DNA from: Bufo bufo
Lineage: Eukaryota; Chordata; Amphibia; Anura; Bufonidae
NCBI RefSeq assembly: GCF_905171765.1
Contig: NC_053390.1
Coordinates: 210,433,359 to 210,497,358 of the forward strand
Direction: 5' to 3'
DNA length: 64,000 nt
Shown here piece after piece: positions 42,174-54,167 of the stretch. The notes below the pieces were generated by a model. It was not told the DNA's origin, searched no databases, and worked only from the letters and a program-made list of their open reading frames with translations. Numbering within the stretch: position 1 is the first letter of the stretch; every line of letters begins with the position of its first letter. Both the position numbers and the translations under genes were made by a program.

Positions 42174-43466
42174 AAGGGGTTTTCCAGTGTCCAGATGTTG
42201 ATGAGCAATCCTCAAGATAGGTCATCAGTATCAGATCATCGGGGGTCTGACTCCTGCCACTCCCTCCGATTAGCTGTTTTCGCAAACAACATAATGGACG
42301 GAATGCTGCATTTACTTTGTTAGTGGCCATGCTGCGTTACTGTAGCTCTAGTCCCATTCACTTGGAGCTTAGCTGCAGCAAGCCAGCATGGCCACTACAC
42401 AGTGGATGGAGCTGTCTGCTTTTGACTCAGCTGACTATGTTATTTCCAATGCCAGTGGCTGCCAAAAAAGACCGACTGATGGTGATAGACCCCCAGTGAT
42501 CTGATGTTGATAGGTCATCACAGAAATGCGTCTTCTCTTTCAGATTGATCTTCTGTATCAGCAATGAATGGATAATACATATGGAAGAAAATGAGGTCAC
42601 TAATAACCAACTAGCTTGAATATGGACAAATATCTGAAGATAGTTCTACAAAAAGACTTTGCACTGTTGAGAGTGAGGCCTAAGACCGCATTCACACAGT
42701 CAGTGTTTGGTCAGTGATTTCCATCAGTGATTGAGAGCCAGAAACCAGGAATGAGGCCTACACAGACATAAGGTATGAGGAAAAGATCTGCACCTGATCT
42801 GTGTTCAGACCTGCACCTGGTTTTGGCTCAAAATCACTGATGGAAATCACTGACCAAACACTGACTGTGTGAAAGCAGCCCAATTCACACATCAGTGATT
42901 TTCATAAGTGATTGTGAGATAAAATCAGGTGCGAGTTAAAAACACAGAACAGATGCAAATCTTTCCATTCTATCTTCTTTGTGCAGGCTGGAAATCACTG
43001 ACCAAAACACTGACGTGTGAACTAGGCCTTACTAGTCTTCTGGAAACGATAAAGAACCCGCACCTACCCTTTGCATTTGCTTGTTATAAATAACAGTAGG
43101 ATAGACTCCAGTCCTGACATCATTCATGAAGAGTAGTGCAGACAAGGACCTGCTTGAAGATTAAGAATTAATTTTGTATCAGTCACTTCCATCTTAACCC
43201 CTTAGAGGCCATGGTAATTTTGGAGACTTTTTTTTTGGATGAGTAATACATTTTAATGGCACAATTTGGCGTCTTACACAACTCTAAAAACATTATAGGG
43301 TGAAACAGAAAAAAAGGGCAATTCTGCCATTGTCTTTTAGGGTTTTTGTTTTTACGATGTTCATTGCGCAGTAAAAATTAGATGAAAAGCATATTCTGCA
43401 GGTCAGTACAATTATGATACCAAATGTATATATTTGTTTATTAGGTTTTACTGCTTTTAAGGAATT
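42174..43466. repeat. MITE fragments between copy 2 and the L1
   Basis: 42174-42521 is AAGGGGTTTTCC-type with GATGAGCAATCC and TCAGCTGA-like cores. 42683-43028 is a palindrome with CAGTGATTTCCATCAGTGAT. From 43194 a TTAACCCCTTAGAGGCC start marks a fragment of the large TTAA family seen at 53061, interrupted by the L1. Confidence 0.6.
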
Positions 43467-43630
43467 AAAAGCAAGGGGGGGGGGGGGCATGGCTAGCAGC
43501 CGACATGAGCGGACGCGTCTGAACATCGCTCCGGCTCCTGATCTGCATCCTGTTTAATCCTGCACGCGGACATCATCTAAAAAGTCCTCAGTACGGTGCA
43601 GAACAGGGGGGGAACTTACCGAACATAACC

Positions 43631-45004
43631 ATGAGCCCCAGCAAAGCACAAGCTGCGGCGGAGCGCTTAAAAGAATAGAATGGGGTACGGTCTGGCAGTG
43701 GTGTGGTCTACATTTGGGTCAGTATGCTGTGTATTATTCTAACTTTACATGGTGGTTAGGTATGGCATGGTGTTATGTTGTGTCCGTGTAGGTCTAAGTG
43801 TCAGTAATGCTGGTACTGTGATCTCGGTATACTGTGGTCAGAGTAACACCCTATACATGCACTGATTATACTACCCTTGGATATATATTTTTGCACTTGC
43901 ACTTTATATAGATGAATTAAAACTACCATACACCTGAAGCCTTTGAGATTTTAAATGTTCTTAATTATGTGAAGCCAGATTTTTGTAATTTTGAAATATT
44001 TAATAAAAAGATGATTATTTGAATGTATATTCAGTGGTGGAGTTGCGGTATTTGAAAACTTTGATCCATATATTTTTGAGTATTAGTTCCAATTATTTTG
44101 ATATTGGGTTGATACATAGAAGAAGAAATATTTATTGGTTGCTTAAAAGAATATGCCCGACAAGAGGCCCGAAATGGCGCCGCTCCCGCTGCCACACCGC
44201 ACGCTCAACACCCTCGCGGGCAAGCGGCTCAGCAGGCGAACACTGCAGAAGCGCCTGAACTCACTCTGAAAGAGGTATATGAACAGCTCATGTCTGCAAT
44301 GCTGTCATGTCAGACCTACAAAGATAGAGGAGGTGAGAGTGGATCTCTGCCTACTCAGGCAAGATGTACAGCAACTTAGAGAAAGGGTACGAGGTGCAGA
44401 GGAAAGAATCTCTGATTTAGAAGACCTCACGCGACCCTTACCAGCAAAGATTCAAAATCTAGAGGGATCAGTTGCTCTATGGAGACAAAAGTGCGACGAC
44501 TTTGAAAACCGTGCCAGGAGAAATAATGTTTGCATAGTGGGCATGCCTGAAAGAGCAGAGGGTTCTGATCCATCCACTTTCCTGGAGAATTGGTTTAAAG
44601 CTACTTTTTCGGAGGCGGCCTTCTCCATGGCGTACTCGGTAGAGAGAGCCCATAGGGTTCCGGCACGACCACCACCACCCGGTGCTCCTCCTAGACCTCT
44701 AGTGGCACGCATGTTGAATTGGAGAGATAGAGACCTTATTCTCAGCCAGGCAAGAATCAAGCACTCTATAATGTTTGAAAACGCAAATATTTCACTATTC
44801 CCCGATTTCTCGGCCGAACTCCAGAAGAAGAGGGCGACCTTTGTATCCGTAAAACGGCGCCTTCGTGACCTGAACTTACTATATGCAATGGCGTATCCAG
44901 CTCGCCTACGTGTGACAGAGGATGGGAAATCGCACTTCTTCAGTGACCCGAAAGAAGCAGATGACTGGGTGTCCAGGAAACTGCGCAGGACACCGCCGAC
45001 CTGA
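43631..45004 (+). pseudogene. L1/Tx1 ORF1 (nucleic-acid chaperone), interrupted
   Basis: The start ATG at 43631 follows GAACATAACC. The first 16 codons (MSPSKAQAAAERLKEY) are cut by a 463-bp insertion and resume at 44154 with ARQEARNGAAPAATP. A frameshift near 44320 moves the frame to the open stretch 44279-45004. That stretch has a heptad coiled coil (RQDVQQLRERVRGAEERISD), the RRM-like NNVCIVGMPE and RAHRVP, and a C-terminal domain with FSDPKEADDW. This order is standard for L1/Tx1 ORF1 proteins, which bind their own RNA. The copy cannot make the full protein. Confidence 0.88.
43678..44140. mobile_element. 463-bp unclassified insertion in LINE ORF1 with 13-bp TSD
   Basis: GCTTAAAAGAATA occurs at 43665-43677 and 44141-44153. 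Removing one copy plus 43678-44140 rejoins ORF1 in frame. The insert starts GAATGGGGTACGG and ends ..TATTTATTGGTT. It lacks terminal repeats, TG..CA ends and a poly-A tail, and its AT-rich right half has short open frames only. It may be a truncated retroposon of unknown type. Confidence 0.85.
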
Positions 45005-45454
45005 AGTCACTGGACTTAATTATCCTTTCTTCTTTACCTTCATTTGACTTGAAGAAGAGGACTCTTCCATCAGAAGACACTTACCGCTAGTTCCTTATTA
45101 TAGTTAAAGGAAATCCGCCAATGCTGATTTTTTTTTTAAACGTTATCCACGGTCGGTTCAGAGTGAGTCGCAATGCCTTTGGCAGCAGCTACTAATAATT
45201 TGTCAGCTTAATGTATAACACACAAGGAGCCGGTCAGACGCCTGCATAGATTTTGAACAACCTGAACTATGCAGGTCCCTGATCACATAGCCACAGGGAG
45301 ATTTATCTCCCATTACTGTTGTTTCCATCACAATGTTATAATGTTTTGGATAAGGCAAGATGTAATAATAGAATGTACACTCTCTGGAAAATCTGGGAGC
45401 AGGTTGCACTCACATAGTCTTAATGATGTTCTGAACATCCTGGAAAATATAGAC

Positions 45455-48400
45455 TGACCGCACTATGGCCACCCTGTAATGTCCTGGAATGTGTGAGGGA
45501 TGGGTAATCCGGGAAAAAGAATTGCAATATTCTCACATATCCGTAAATATAACCTGCATGCCCTCGGCCTACAAGAAACCTATCTGACAACAGACACAGC
45601 TGGCAGAATCAAAAAGCCTTGCGTACAATGGATGGAAAATGCCTTTAGTAACTCACACTCCAGAGGGGTTTCATTACTAGTGCACCGTACCATTACCGTA
45701 CCAGCAAGTTTTGTAGTTCAATATCCGCATGCCAGGCTGCTATGTATGGGAGACCTTAACATGGTAGTGAACAACCAATTAGATAGATTTTTTGCTGGGT
45801 CCACATCCGTTTCACAAAACACAACCACCGCCTTATCCACTTGGATTGAGGAAATGGGATGGATGGACCTCTGGAGGGAAAAACATCCAGATCTTGTAGA
45901 GTACTCATGTTTCACCCCCTCAAGACGGGCGTTATCACGAATAGATTATATGATAGGCACTCCCAACATTTATATGGACCTAACAGACATCTTTTATGGC
46001 CCTCAAGGTACTTCAGACCACGCACCGGTGATGGCCAAATTTAATGTACCAAACACTACATACTTCCAACCTAAAATGAGATTACACCACTTTTGGCTTG
46101 CTCTCCTGACAAACAATGACAGAGTACCAGACCAATTTAGGGTGTTTCTAGAGTTACACGATGAAGAATCAAATACTCTGCTATTGTGGGACACTCTGAA
46201 AGCATATCTTAGAGGTCTCAAATCCTCAATCTCATACATAAAAAAAGATACACAGTGGAAAGAGAAGGCACTGAGTATTAGTGTCAAGGAATCGGAAACC
46301 CGGTTCACCTCTGACCCTTCTGAGGCAAACTGGAGGGATTGGTTACAGAAGGGGAGATTATATATGATTCATCTTAAGGAAAAAAGTAGCAGTAAATTGT
46401 TCTTTAAACAGCAAGCATTTGAGATGGGAGATAAAGCTGGGAAGATCCTGGCCCATATTGTTAATAAAAACCGGTTCTCCGTATACAAACCTTTGACGGT
46501 ACCATACAAGTAAGTACAGAAAGTATAACGGCAGGTTTTCGTGAGTTTTACCAAGTCCTATACCAATCTAAAGTATGTTATGCAGACAATGAGCTAGATA
46601 ATTATCTTGAGGAAGTAACACACCCTCAGCTTGCCACTAGTGCTAGAGACACACTTGAGGAGGACATAACATTAGAATAGATACAAGAAGCTGTCAGAGG
46701 CTTAACAAATGGGAAGTCACCCGGGCCAGATGGGCTCCCCCTAGAAGTTTATTCTAAATATATAGATATTTTGGGACCACAATTATACGAGATGTACAGA
46801 GCGGCTCAACAAATAGGGGAGCTCCCAATTTCTCTATATGATGCTTCTCTAGTGGTACTGTTGAAACCAGACAAGAACCCACTGGATTGTGCGTCGTATA
46901 GGCCCATATCCTTATTAAATCTTTTTGCTCACAAAAATCCTGGCCAACAGATTAAATAAAATAATACCCAACATCATTCATGAGGACCAGACTGGATTTA
47001 TTCTTGGTCGCTCGATATCCAATAATATTCGCAGAGCATAAATCATAGCACAAATAGGAGTACAAAACAGCAGACAATGGGCTATGGCATCATTTGATAC
47101 GGCTAAAGCCTTGGACTCCTCAGAGTGGCCGTACTTGATGGGGATTCTGAAAAGTTTGGCCTTTGGAACAGCGTTCCTTAAATGGATCCAAATGATATAT
47201 AAGAAACCCAGGGCCCATAGACTGATAAATGGTAATGCCTCATCCTCTTTTCCACTGGAGCAGGGAACGAGACAGGGATGCCCTCTCTCACCCCTATTGT
47301 TTGCTATTGCCATAGAACACCTAGCCCTTAGAATACGTAGATATCTTGTATTTCAGGGGGTGGTGATGGACGACCTTATATTATTCATGAGCGCAGTGGA
47401 GATCACATTACCAAGGGCAATAGATCTTCTAGAGAAATTTGGACAGTTCTCAGGATTACACATAAATTGGACTAAGTCGGCACTCATGCCTCTCTGGCAG
47501 ACTACCTGGCCTGCGGTTTACCATAACCTTCGGGTAGTGGAGCACGTTAAATACTTTGGCATTTTTATTACTAAAGACCCGAAAGAATCTTACTCCCAAA
47601 ATATTGCTCCTATAGAAACCTTTTTCACCAATAAATGTAAGGTATGGAAGACCCTTCCCCTGTCAATAATGGGAAGAATAAACCTCATAAAAATGATCCT
47701 ACTGCCTAAGGGGTTATACTTATTGGAACATGCATGTACCGCGATATCCCACAGTTTCTTTGATCGTGTTCACTCCCTGATGGTTAACTTTGTCTGGGGG
47801 GATGCTAGACATAAACTTGCACTCACAACACTGCAAAGATAAAAACAACAAGGAGGAGCGGCATTACCAAACTTCCACTTATATTTTTTGGCGGGTCAAT
47901 TGAGAGAGTTATCTTCATGGGTTACAGGAGAGTCGCATCAGAATGCGGATTATCTACAATATTATCTAGTAATTTCCTCATTGTGGCCAGTCCTGGAGAA
48001 TATCGGTTTAATCTCTGGGCGTGCGTTGCAGATACATAGGTTGCCTCACCAGGTGTGGAGGGATGCAAAACTCCATCAATACAAAGATTAGGCAGACGTT
48101 ATACCACTATGGAATAATCCATTGTTCTCACATTTACAAAACATTGAAGGGATAAATATCATCTGGAAAGAGCATGGAATAACCACACTACGAGATATTT
48201 ATCAAGATGGAGCTCTCCGATCCTTTTCTCAACTTCAGCAACAATTTGGATTTTTACGCTCCCAATTTTTTTGATATTTACAAATAAGACATGCCCTCAG
48301 GGAACAATTCAAGAACAGTGTAAGAGCTATATCCTCATACCCCTGATTAGGAATTAAGTCACAGGGACCCAAAGGAATAATTTCTGCACTTTATACACAC

Positions 48401-48956
48401 CTTTTGGGGAATCACATGTCGTCACAACCACTGATGGCTGAAACTAGTTGGAGGTGGGACATTCCTCATCTTACTGCAGAAGACTGGTCAGAGGCACTAG
48501 AGGCCACTACAAAAGTCTCACCCTCTATAAACAATAGACTCATACAATTATTTATACTGCAAAGGAGTTATTTAACTCCCACCAGGCTGCATAAGATGGG
48601 CAGGATGTCTCACTCCAGGTGTCTTAGATGCGCACACGCAAATGTTGATTGTTGGCATATGATGTGGGATTGTAGTTATATCAGATTGTATTGGCAGGCA
48701 GTGTTTGATGTACTTTCAACCATGGGCGTAGGACCTATACCATTGTGCCCCAAGGTGTGCTTATTGGACATATTAGATGAGGACGGGTGGACACACTACA
48801 ATAAAATATTTTTGGGAGAAACCCTGTTCCTAGCTCGACAGGTTATAGCTCTTAAATGGATGGCAGACGACCTGCCTACAATAGGGCTTTGGAAAAAGTT
48901 AGTAAATCAAGTGATACCTATAGAGCATGTGATGTTTATACATAGAAAATGACCTC
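45455..48956 (+). pseudogene. L1/Tx1 ORF2 (endonuclease and reverse transcriptase), dead
   Basis: The endonuclease region (open 45500-46513) shows GLQETYLT, GDLNMVVN, SRIDYMIG and SDHAPV but lacks a stretch between residues ~65 and 80. A frameshift follows near 46490, then a TAG at 46678. The reverse transcriptase shows GKSPGPDGLPLEVY and SYRPISLLN, then a frameshift near 46920 and EDQTGFILGRS. QGTRQGCPLSPLLFAIAIEH follows, and the catalytic box is changed to VVMDDLILF after a deletion. A stop follows at about 47840. The last block (48404-48952) has the CLRCAHANVDCWHMMWDC finger. Several changes each abolish activity. Confidence 0.9.
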
Positions 48957-49275
48957 AAAAATTTCTGAAAGTATGGGGCACTTGGTGTGAACGCCATTGA
49001 CACTGCCTAACAGTATCTCAATACCTGATATTTAGCCCTATAGTAAAAAAAAGACAGCCAATACACGCCTTTGTAGCATTCACCTGCTTTATTGTATTGT
49101 ATTTGTACTGCATAAAATGAACAATGATGCTCTTACACATAAACATATTTATCATTGACTGGAATAACTATTGTTCACGTCCTTCATGTATAGTATATTG
49201 ACAATATTGTACGATTGTATCTGTACTGATGCCTTGACTTGTTACTTTTCAATGAAACGAGTTTAAAAAAGCAAG

Positions 49276-49978
49276 TGGCGTATCTTCAATGAAGACAGAC
49301 CACAGACTGCTATAGAGCGGGCGGGTAGGGGGGGGGGGGGGGTCGCATTGCAAAGACATTATAATAGCTTCTGTTACACTGTATAAATTCTTATGAATTG
49401 AGCTCTCCCTAGTGGTAGCTGCAGGCATCCAGCTTTGTAATATGTGAAGTGAAGCTGGAGAATTTATCAATGTATTTGTAGTTGTCTGCTGTAGGGACTC
49501 GTTAAGGGTGCATTCACACATCCGGCCGGCACACCCCATAGAACTGCCTATTCTTGTCCACAATTGCGGACAAGAATAGGACATGTTCTATTTTTTGTGG
49601 AGCCGTGGACCGGTAGTTCGGGGCGGCAGCCCGTAAATGCGGATGCGGACAGCACATTGTGTGCTGTACGCATATTTTCTGTCCCCATAGAGAATGAATG
49701 GGTCTGCACCGTCCCGCAAAATTGCGGAACGGATGCGGACCCATTTGCGGATGTGTGAATGGAGCCTTAATGTATGACTGCACTAATGCTCTTGGATAAG
49801 ATAAGATACGATTGCATAACTGGTCAGACTGGACTCACATGACACAGCAGCCTATAATCAAAAGGTTTAAATTGTATGGATACAATAGAGCTGGGAGGGA
49901 ACAAATGACATTGCTAGAATATTGCTGGAGAGCTAGCATACGTATTAAAAGCAATGCTGGAGTGCTAAGTGTTTGCTA
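49276..49978. other. Flank with a MITE
   Basis: A G-run lies at about 49329. A MITE spans 49504-49771 with ends AGGGTGCATTCACACATCCG and GCGGATGTGTGAATGGAGCC, related to 22494-22998. Nothing else was recognised. Confidence 0.7.
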
Positions 49979-51245
49979 CAGTGCTGCCCATAATTATTCA
50001 TACCCCAGGCAAATTTTGACTTAGTTACTTTTATTCAACCAGCAAGTAATTTTTTGACTGGAAATGACATAGGTGTCTCCCAAAAGATAATAAGACGATG
50101 TACAAGAGGCATTATTGTGGACAAAAAACATTTCTCAGCTTTTATTTCCATTTGAGCAAAAAATACAAGATGTTCTGCACTGTGGAAAATCTCAGAGGAC
50201 GTGGTCGTAAGCCAAAAGTGACACCTGTGCTGGCCAGGAGGATAGTTAGAGAGGTGAAAAAGAATCCAAGGATCACCACCAAGGCCATCCTGGTGAATCT
50301 GGGCTCTGCTGGTGGCAATGTCTCAAGGCAGACAATCCAACGGACACTGCACAATGCAGACCAAGGAGGACGCCACTTCTCCAGATAAGGCACACAAAAG
50401 CTTGGCCTTTGCAAAAGCTCATCTGGACAAAGAAGAAGACTTATGGTCTTCTGTGTTATGGTCAGATGAAAAAAACATTTTATTGTTTGGTCACAATGAT
50501 GTTTCCTTCATTTGGCGTAAAAAAAGAGAAGCCTTCAACCCAAAGACGACCATCCCCACTGTCAAACATGGTGGTGGGAACCTAATGCTTTGGGGGTGTT
50601 TTTCAGCCAATGGACCAGGGAACCTAATCACCGTAAAGGCACCATGAAAAAAGAGCAATACATGAGGATTCTCAGCAACTTCAGCAGGCAGTCTGCAGAG
50701 AAACTTGGCCTTGGCACCAGTGGACATTTCAGCATGACAATGACCCAAAACCCACAGCAAAAGTGGTGAAGAAATGGTTAGCAGACAACAACATTAACAT
50801 TTTGGAGTGGCCCAGCCAGAGTCCAGACTTGAATCCAATTGAGAATCTGTGGAGGGAGCTAAAGATCAGGGTGATGGCAAGAAGACCCTCCAACCTGAAA
50901 GATTTGGAGCTCATTGCTAAAGATGAATGGGCAAAAATCCCTGTGGAGACATGCAAAAAGCTGGTCTGCAATTATAGGATGCGTTTGATTGCTGTAATAG
51001 CCAATAAAGGCTTTTCTATTGATTATTGAGAAGGGTATGAATAATTTTGGACTGGACACTTTTTGCTCAAATGTAAATAAAAGCTGAGAAATGTTTTTTT
51101 CCCACAATAATGCCTATTGTACATCGTCTTATTATCTTTTGGGAGACACCTATATAATTTCCCATCAAAAAATTACTTGCTGGTTGAATAAAAGTAACTT
51201 TAAGTCAAAATTTGCCAGGGGTATGAATAATTATGGGCAGCACTG
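49979..51245 (+). mobile_element. Tc1-like transposon with ~190-bp terminal repeats
   Basis: Ends CAGTGCTGCCCATAATTATT and its inverse, TA on both sides (49977-49978 and 51246-51247). The inverted repeats match from 49979 to about 50165 and from about 51055 to 51245. At 1267 bp it is close to full length but has a broken transposase. Confidence 0.93.
50150..51029 (+). pseudogene. Tc1 transposase pseudogene (DD34E)
   Basis: The N-terminal region has RGRGRKPKVTPVLARRIVRE and [12 protein letters not shown] (DNA-binding helices). The middle frame has [16 protein letters not shown] (first Asp) and [19 protein letters not shown]. The second Asp lies in [16 protein letters not shown], in another frame near 50720. 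The Glu block [15 protein letters not shown] is in the open stretch 50763-51029, which also holds the C-terminus. Frameshifts near 50640 and 50715 disable it. Confidence 0.92.
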
Positions 51246-51444
51246 TATAGGCAACACTTCCATCGATTTCAACCCGGTTTCATCAAAGAGTGAGTAGCAG
51301 CATAATATCTGACCTAAAAGTACAAGACTCTCAGTAGCCAAGAAAAGAAAGTAAGAAAACAAATTCTATACCTGGTGGCTAGTCCATCATGTTTCATTTT
51401 ATTCCAATAATAATAAAAGAATTTATATTTTCATACTTAGTATA

Positions 51445-51987
51445 AGGGTACTTTCACACTAGCGTTTTTCTTTTCTGGCATAGAGTTCAGTCACAGGGGC
51501 TCTATACTGGAAAATAACTGATCAGTTTTATCCCCATGCATTCTGAATGGAGAGTAATCCGTTCAGGATGCATCAGGATGTCTTCAGTTCAGTCATTTTG
51601 ACTGATCAGGCAAAAGAGAAAACCGTAGCATGCTACGGTTTTATCTCCGGCGAAAAAAACTGAAGACTTGCCTGAATGCCGGATCCGGCATTTTTTCCCA
51701 TAGGAATGTATTAGTGCCGGATCAGTCCTTCTGGTCTGCGCATGCGCAGACTGAAAAAAAGGTGAAAAAAATAAATGCCGGATCCGTTTTGCCAGATGAC
51801 ACCGGAAAGACGGATCCGGCATTTCAATGCATTTTTTCGACTGATCAGGCATTTTTTCGACTGATAAGGATCCTGATTAGTCTTACTAATGCCTTCAGTT
51901 GGGATACGTTTTGCCTGATCCGGCAGGCAGTTCCGGCGACAGAACTGCTTGCTGGATCTCTCTGCCGCAAGTGTGAAAGTAGCCTAA
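51445..51987. mobile_element. MITE, GGNTACTTTCACACTAGCG family
   Basis: Ends AAGGGTACTTTCACACTAGC and GTGTGAAAGTAGCCTAA. The interior carries CGGATCCGGCATTT and GCGCATGCGC. It lies in or just beyond the probable 3' UTR of HVCN1. Confidence 0.8.
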
Positions 51988-52151
51988 AATGTACATCTTT
52001 AATCACCATTTAAAATTTTCAGAGATTAAACAGTAACAAATTACCTAAAATCTTTCTTTGCACTGCACTCATGTTACACAGACACAACCTCTATTAAAAA
52101 AATCTTTCAAAATAGATATTTTCAAGGAAAGTAACAATCCACTTATTAATT

Positions 52152-52232
52152 TCAAGCAGTGGCTGGGTTGTAAGGCTCGGGGAATATGTTGTTTTGCTGT
52201 AATATAGTCTGGAGTCTTGAAATCTCTTGTTC
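52152..52232 (-). CDS. HVCN1: Voltage-gated proton channel Hv1, last coding exon
   Basis: On the - strand an acceptor (ATTTTCCAG) is followed by 26 codons and TGA. The peptide is EQEISRLQTILQQNNIFPEP followed by YNPATA. Human Hv1 ends with [21 protein letters not shown], the tail of the cytoplasmic coiled coil that dimerises the channel, so identity and intron position agree. Hv1 conducts protons outward across the plasma membrane. The gene is convergent with TCTN1, as I recall for human 12q24. No earlier exon was found before the right edge, so they are probably beyond it or were missed. The match is short, so certainty is moderate. Confidence 0.75.
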   Translation of the reverse strand, partial: EQEISRLQTILQQNNIFPEPYNPATA

Positions 52233-53060
52233 CTGGAAAATAAGAGAATATCTATTTAGATTGAACTCTTAGATGGGATCAAATGAAGCGTCAGTGCAAT
52301 TATTAGTACAGAAAATAAGATTCCCATTCCATTACACGGCCCCCCTAACAAATCCGGTCACTACTTTCAATTAAGCAACATCACATATTTATTTTCCAAC
52401 TGTTAAAAACAAATAGTGAAATATTTTCTAATCTGCTTTTACTTTCTGACTGTAGTTTTTCTTTTATTCCGTTTCTTGAGCATGATTATGGGGGCAGCCA
52501 TATTGCCCTAGCTGTTGTTAACAGTATTTTTAGAGAGAGGCTTTAGAACAGCGAACATGGGCCATAAACACAATGGACAGGAGGGGACTTCACTGACTTC
52601 TATGGGAGCGTTTTCTAGGCATGCTCTGTGACCTGTGCAGAGGTCATTGTACAAGTAGTAGATAAACATTGTTCATCACCTCCTGCGAATAGAGGATCCT
52701 GCATTACATATACATACAAGTAATATCTGTCGTTGTTATCCTGCCTGTGATGATGGACTACTGAAGTGAACCAAGACGCGGTTTTATTAGTAGGCTTAGT
52801 GGTCAGTGCAAAAACAGCAGGATTTTTTCAAACACAGTGACATGGAAATTAAACATTTTTAAAGAATTTTTTTAATGTTATTTTTAACAAAATCTTGATT
52901 TAAATAAATGGTCCTTTTCTGAAGACACATTCCCTTTTAATTAGTGCTAGTCTTTATTGTGCTACAGACAGACCATTACTTAGTGATGTTATAACAAAAA
53001 GAACTTTACACAATAACATGTTTTCCCTTTGTAGTAATTGTCTGTAAATATGTTCACACT
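52233..53060. other. HVCN1 last intron (part); one shared repeat
   Basis: 52490-52650 resembles 57560-57720 (shared core GGCCATA.ACACA.TGGACAGGAGGGGACT), so it is a dispersed repeat. No exon was found on the - strand here. Confidence 0.55.
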
Positions 53061-53208
53061 TTAACCCCTTAAGGACCGGGCTCATTTTCACCTTCAGGAC
53101 CAGGCCATTTTTTGCAAATCTGACCAGTGTCACTTTATGTGGTGATAACTTTAAAACGCTTTGACTTATCCAGGCCATTCTGAGATTGTTTTTTCGTCAC
53201 ATATTGTA

Positions 53209-54167
53209 CCGTATTTTTCGCCCTATAAGACGCACCCCCCCCCCCCCAAAATGGGGGGAAAATGCCCCTGCGTCTTATGGGGCGAATGCTGACATTTTTA
53301 CATCGCTGTCTGCGATGTATGCGAGAGCGGGGCGGGACTGGGAGGAGGAGCTGGGGGCCGTCAATTGCGGCGGGGCGGTGCAGTCACTGTAGTCCGGCCC
53401 CACCGCTCCAGTGCTGCACTATACAAATATAAAATGTCTCATTCAATTAAAAGTGATTACACATGCTCCCCCACTCCCAATATTACCGTACATCCTAACC
53501 GCTTCTGTAGAATGCAGGCAGGCAGGCCGGGCAGGCGGCAGCGTAACTCCCTGATGTCACGTGCCTGCGCCGCCTACTTTATGAATGAAGCAGGCGGCGC
53601 AGGCAAGTGACATCAGTGAGTGCCTGCCTGCGTTGTACAGAAGCTGTTAGCATGTACGGTAATATTAGGAGTGAGGGGGCATGTGTAATCACTTTTAATT
53701 AAATGAGACCTTTTATATTTGTATACTGCAGCACTGGAGCGGCGGGGGGGGGGATCTGTGGATGACAGTTTTATGGGGAACATCTTTGGATGGCACTGTT
53801 AAGGGGTGGGGGGGTCTGTGGATGGCACTGTTATGGGCTGGGTTGTCTGTGGATGGCACATATATAACAGTGCCACCCACAGATCCCCCATAACAGTGCC
53901 ACCCACAGATCCCCCATTAGTGCCACCGACAGATCCCCCATAAAAGTGTGTCATCCACTGATCCCCCCCATAACAGTGCCATCCCCAGATCCCCCCATAA
54001 CAGTGTCCTTCACAGATCCCCAGTAATAGTGCCATCCACAGACCACCATTAGTTCCAAACCCACCAAAAGCACACCTTTTGGTTAAAAATATTTTTTTCC
54101 TATTTTCCTCCCCCAAAACTTAGGTGCGTCTTATGGGCCGGTGCATCTTATAGGGCGAAAAATACGG
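53209..54167. mobile_element. TA-flanked element CCGTATTTTTCGCC, inside copy 1
   Basis: Ends CCGTATTTTTCGCCCTATAA and inverse TTATAGGGCGAAAAATACGG with TA on both sides. Copy 2 has the uninterrupted sequence ATATTGTACTTCATGACACT at 58090-58110, the empty site. The interior has a degenerate minisatellite (GTGGATGGCACTGTTATGGG and its inverse, 53740-54060). Confidence 0.9.

Larger units (their letters stand above)
43467..49275 (+). mobile_element. Nearly full-length L1/Tx1-type LINE, inactive
   Basis: AAAAGCAAG occurs at 43467-43475 and 49267-49275 as a probable target duplication next to the A-rich 3' end. A G-run and a CATGGCTAGCAGC start mark the 5' end. It has ORF1 (coiled coil, RNA binding) and ORF2 (endonuclease, reverse transcriptase, C-terminal Cys/His motif), both broken. 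ORF1 carries a further insertion (43678-44140). The element lies between TCTN1 and HVCN1, on the TCTN1 strand. Confidence 0.88.
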
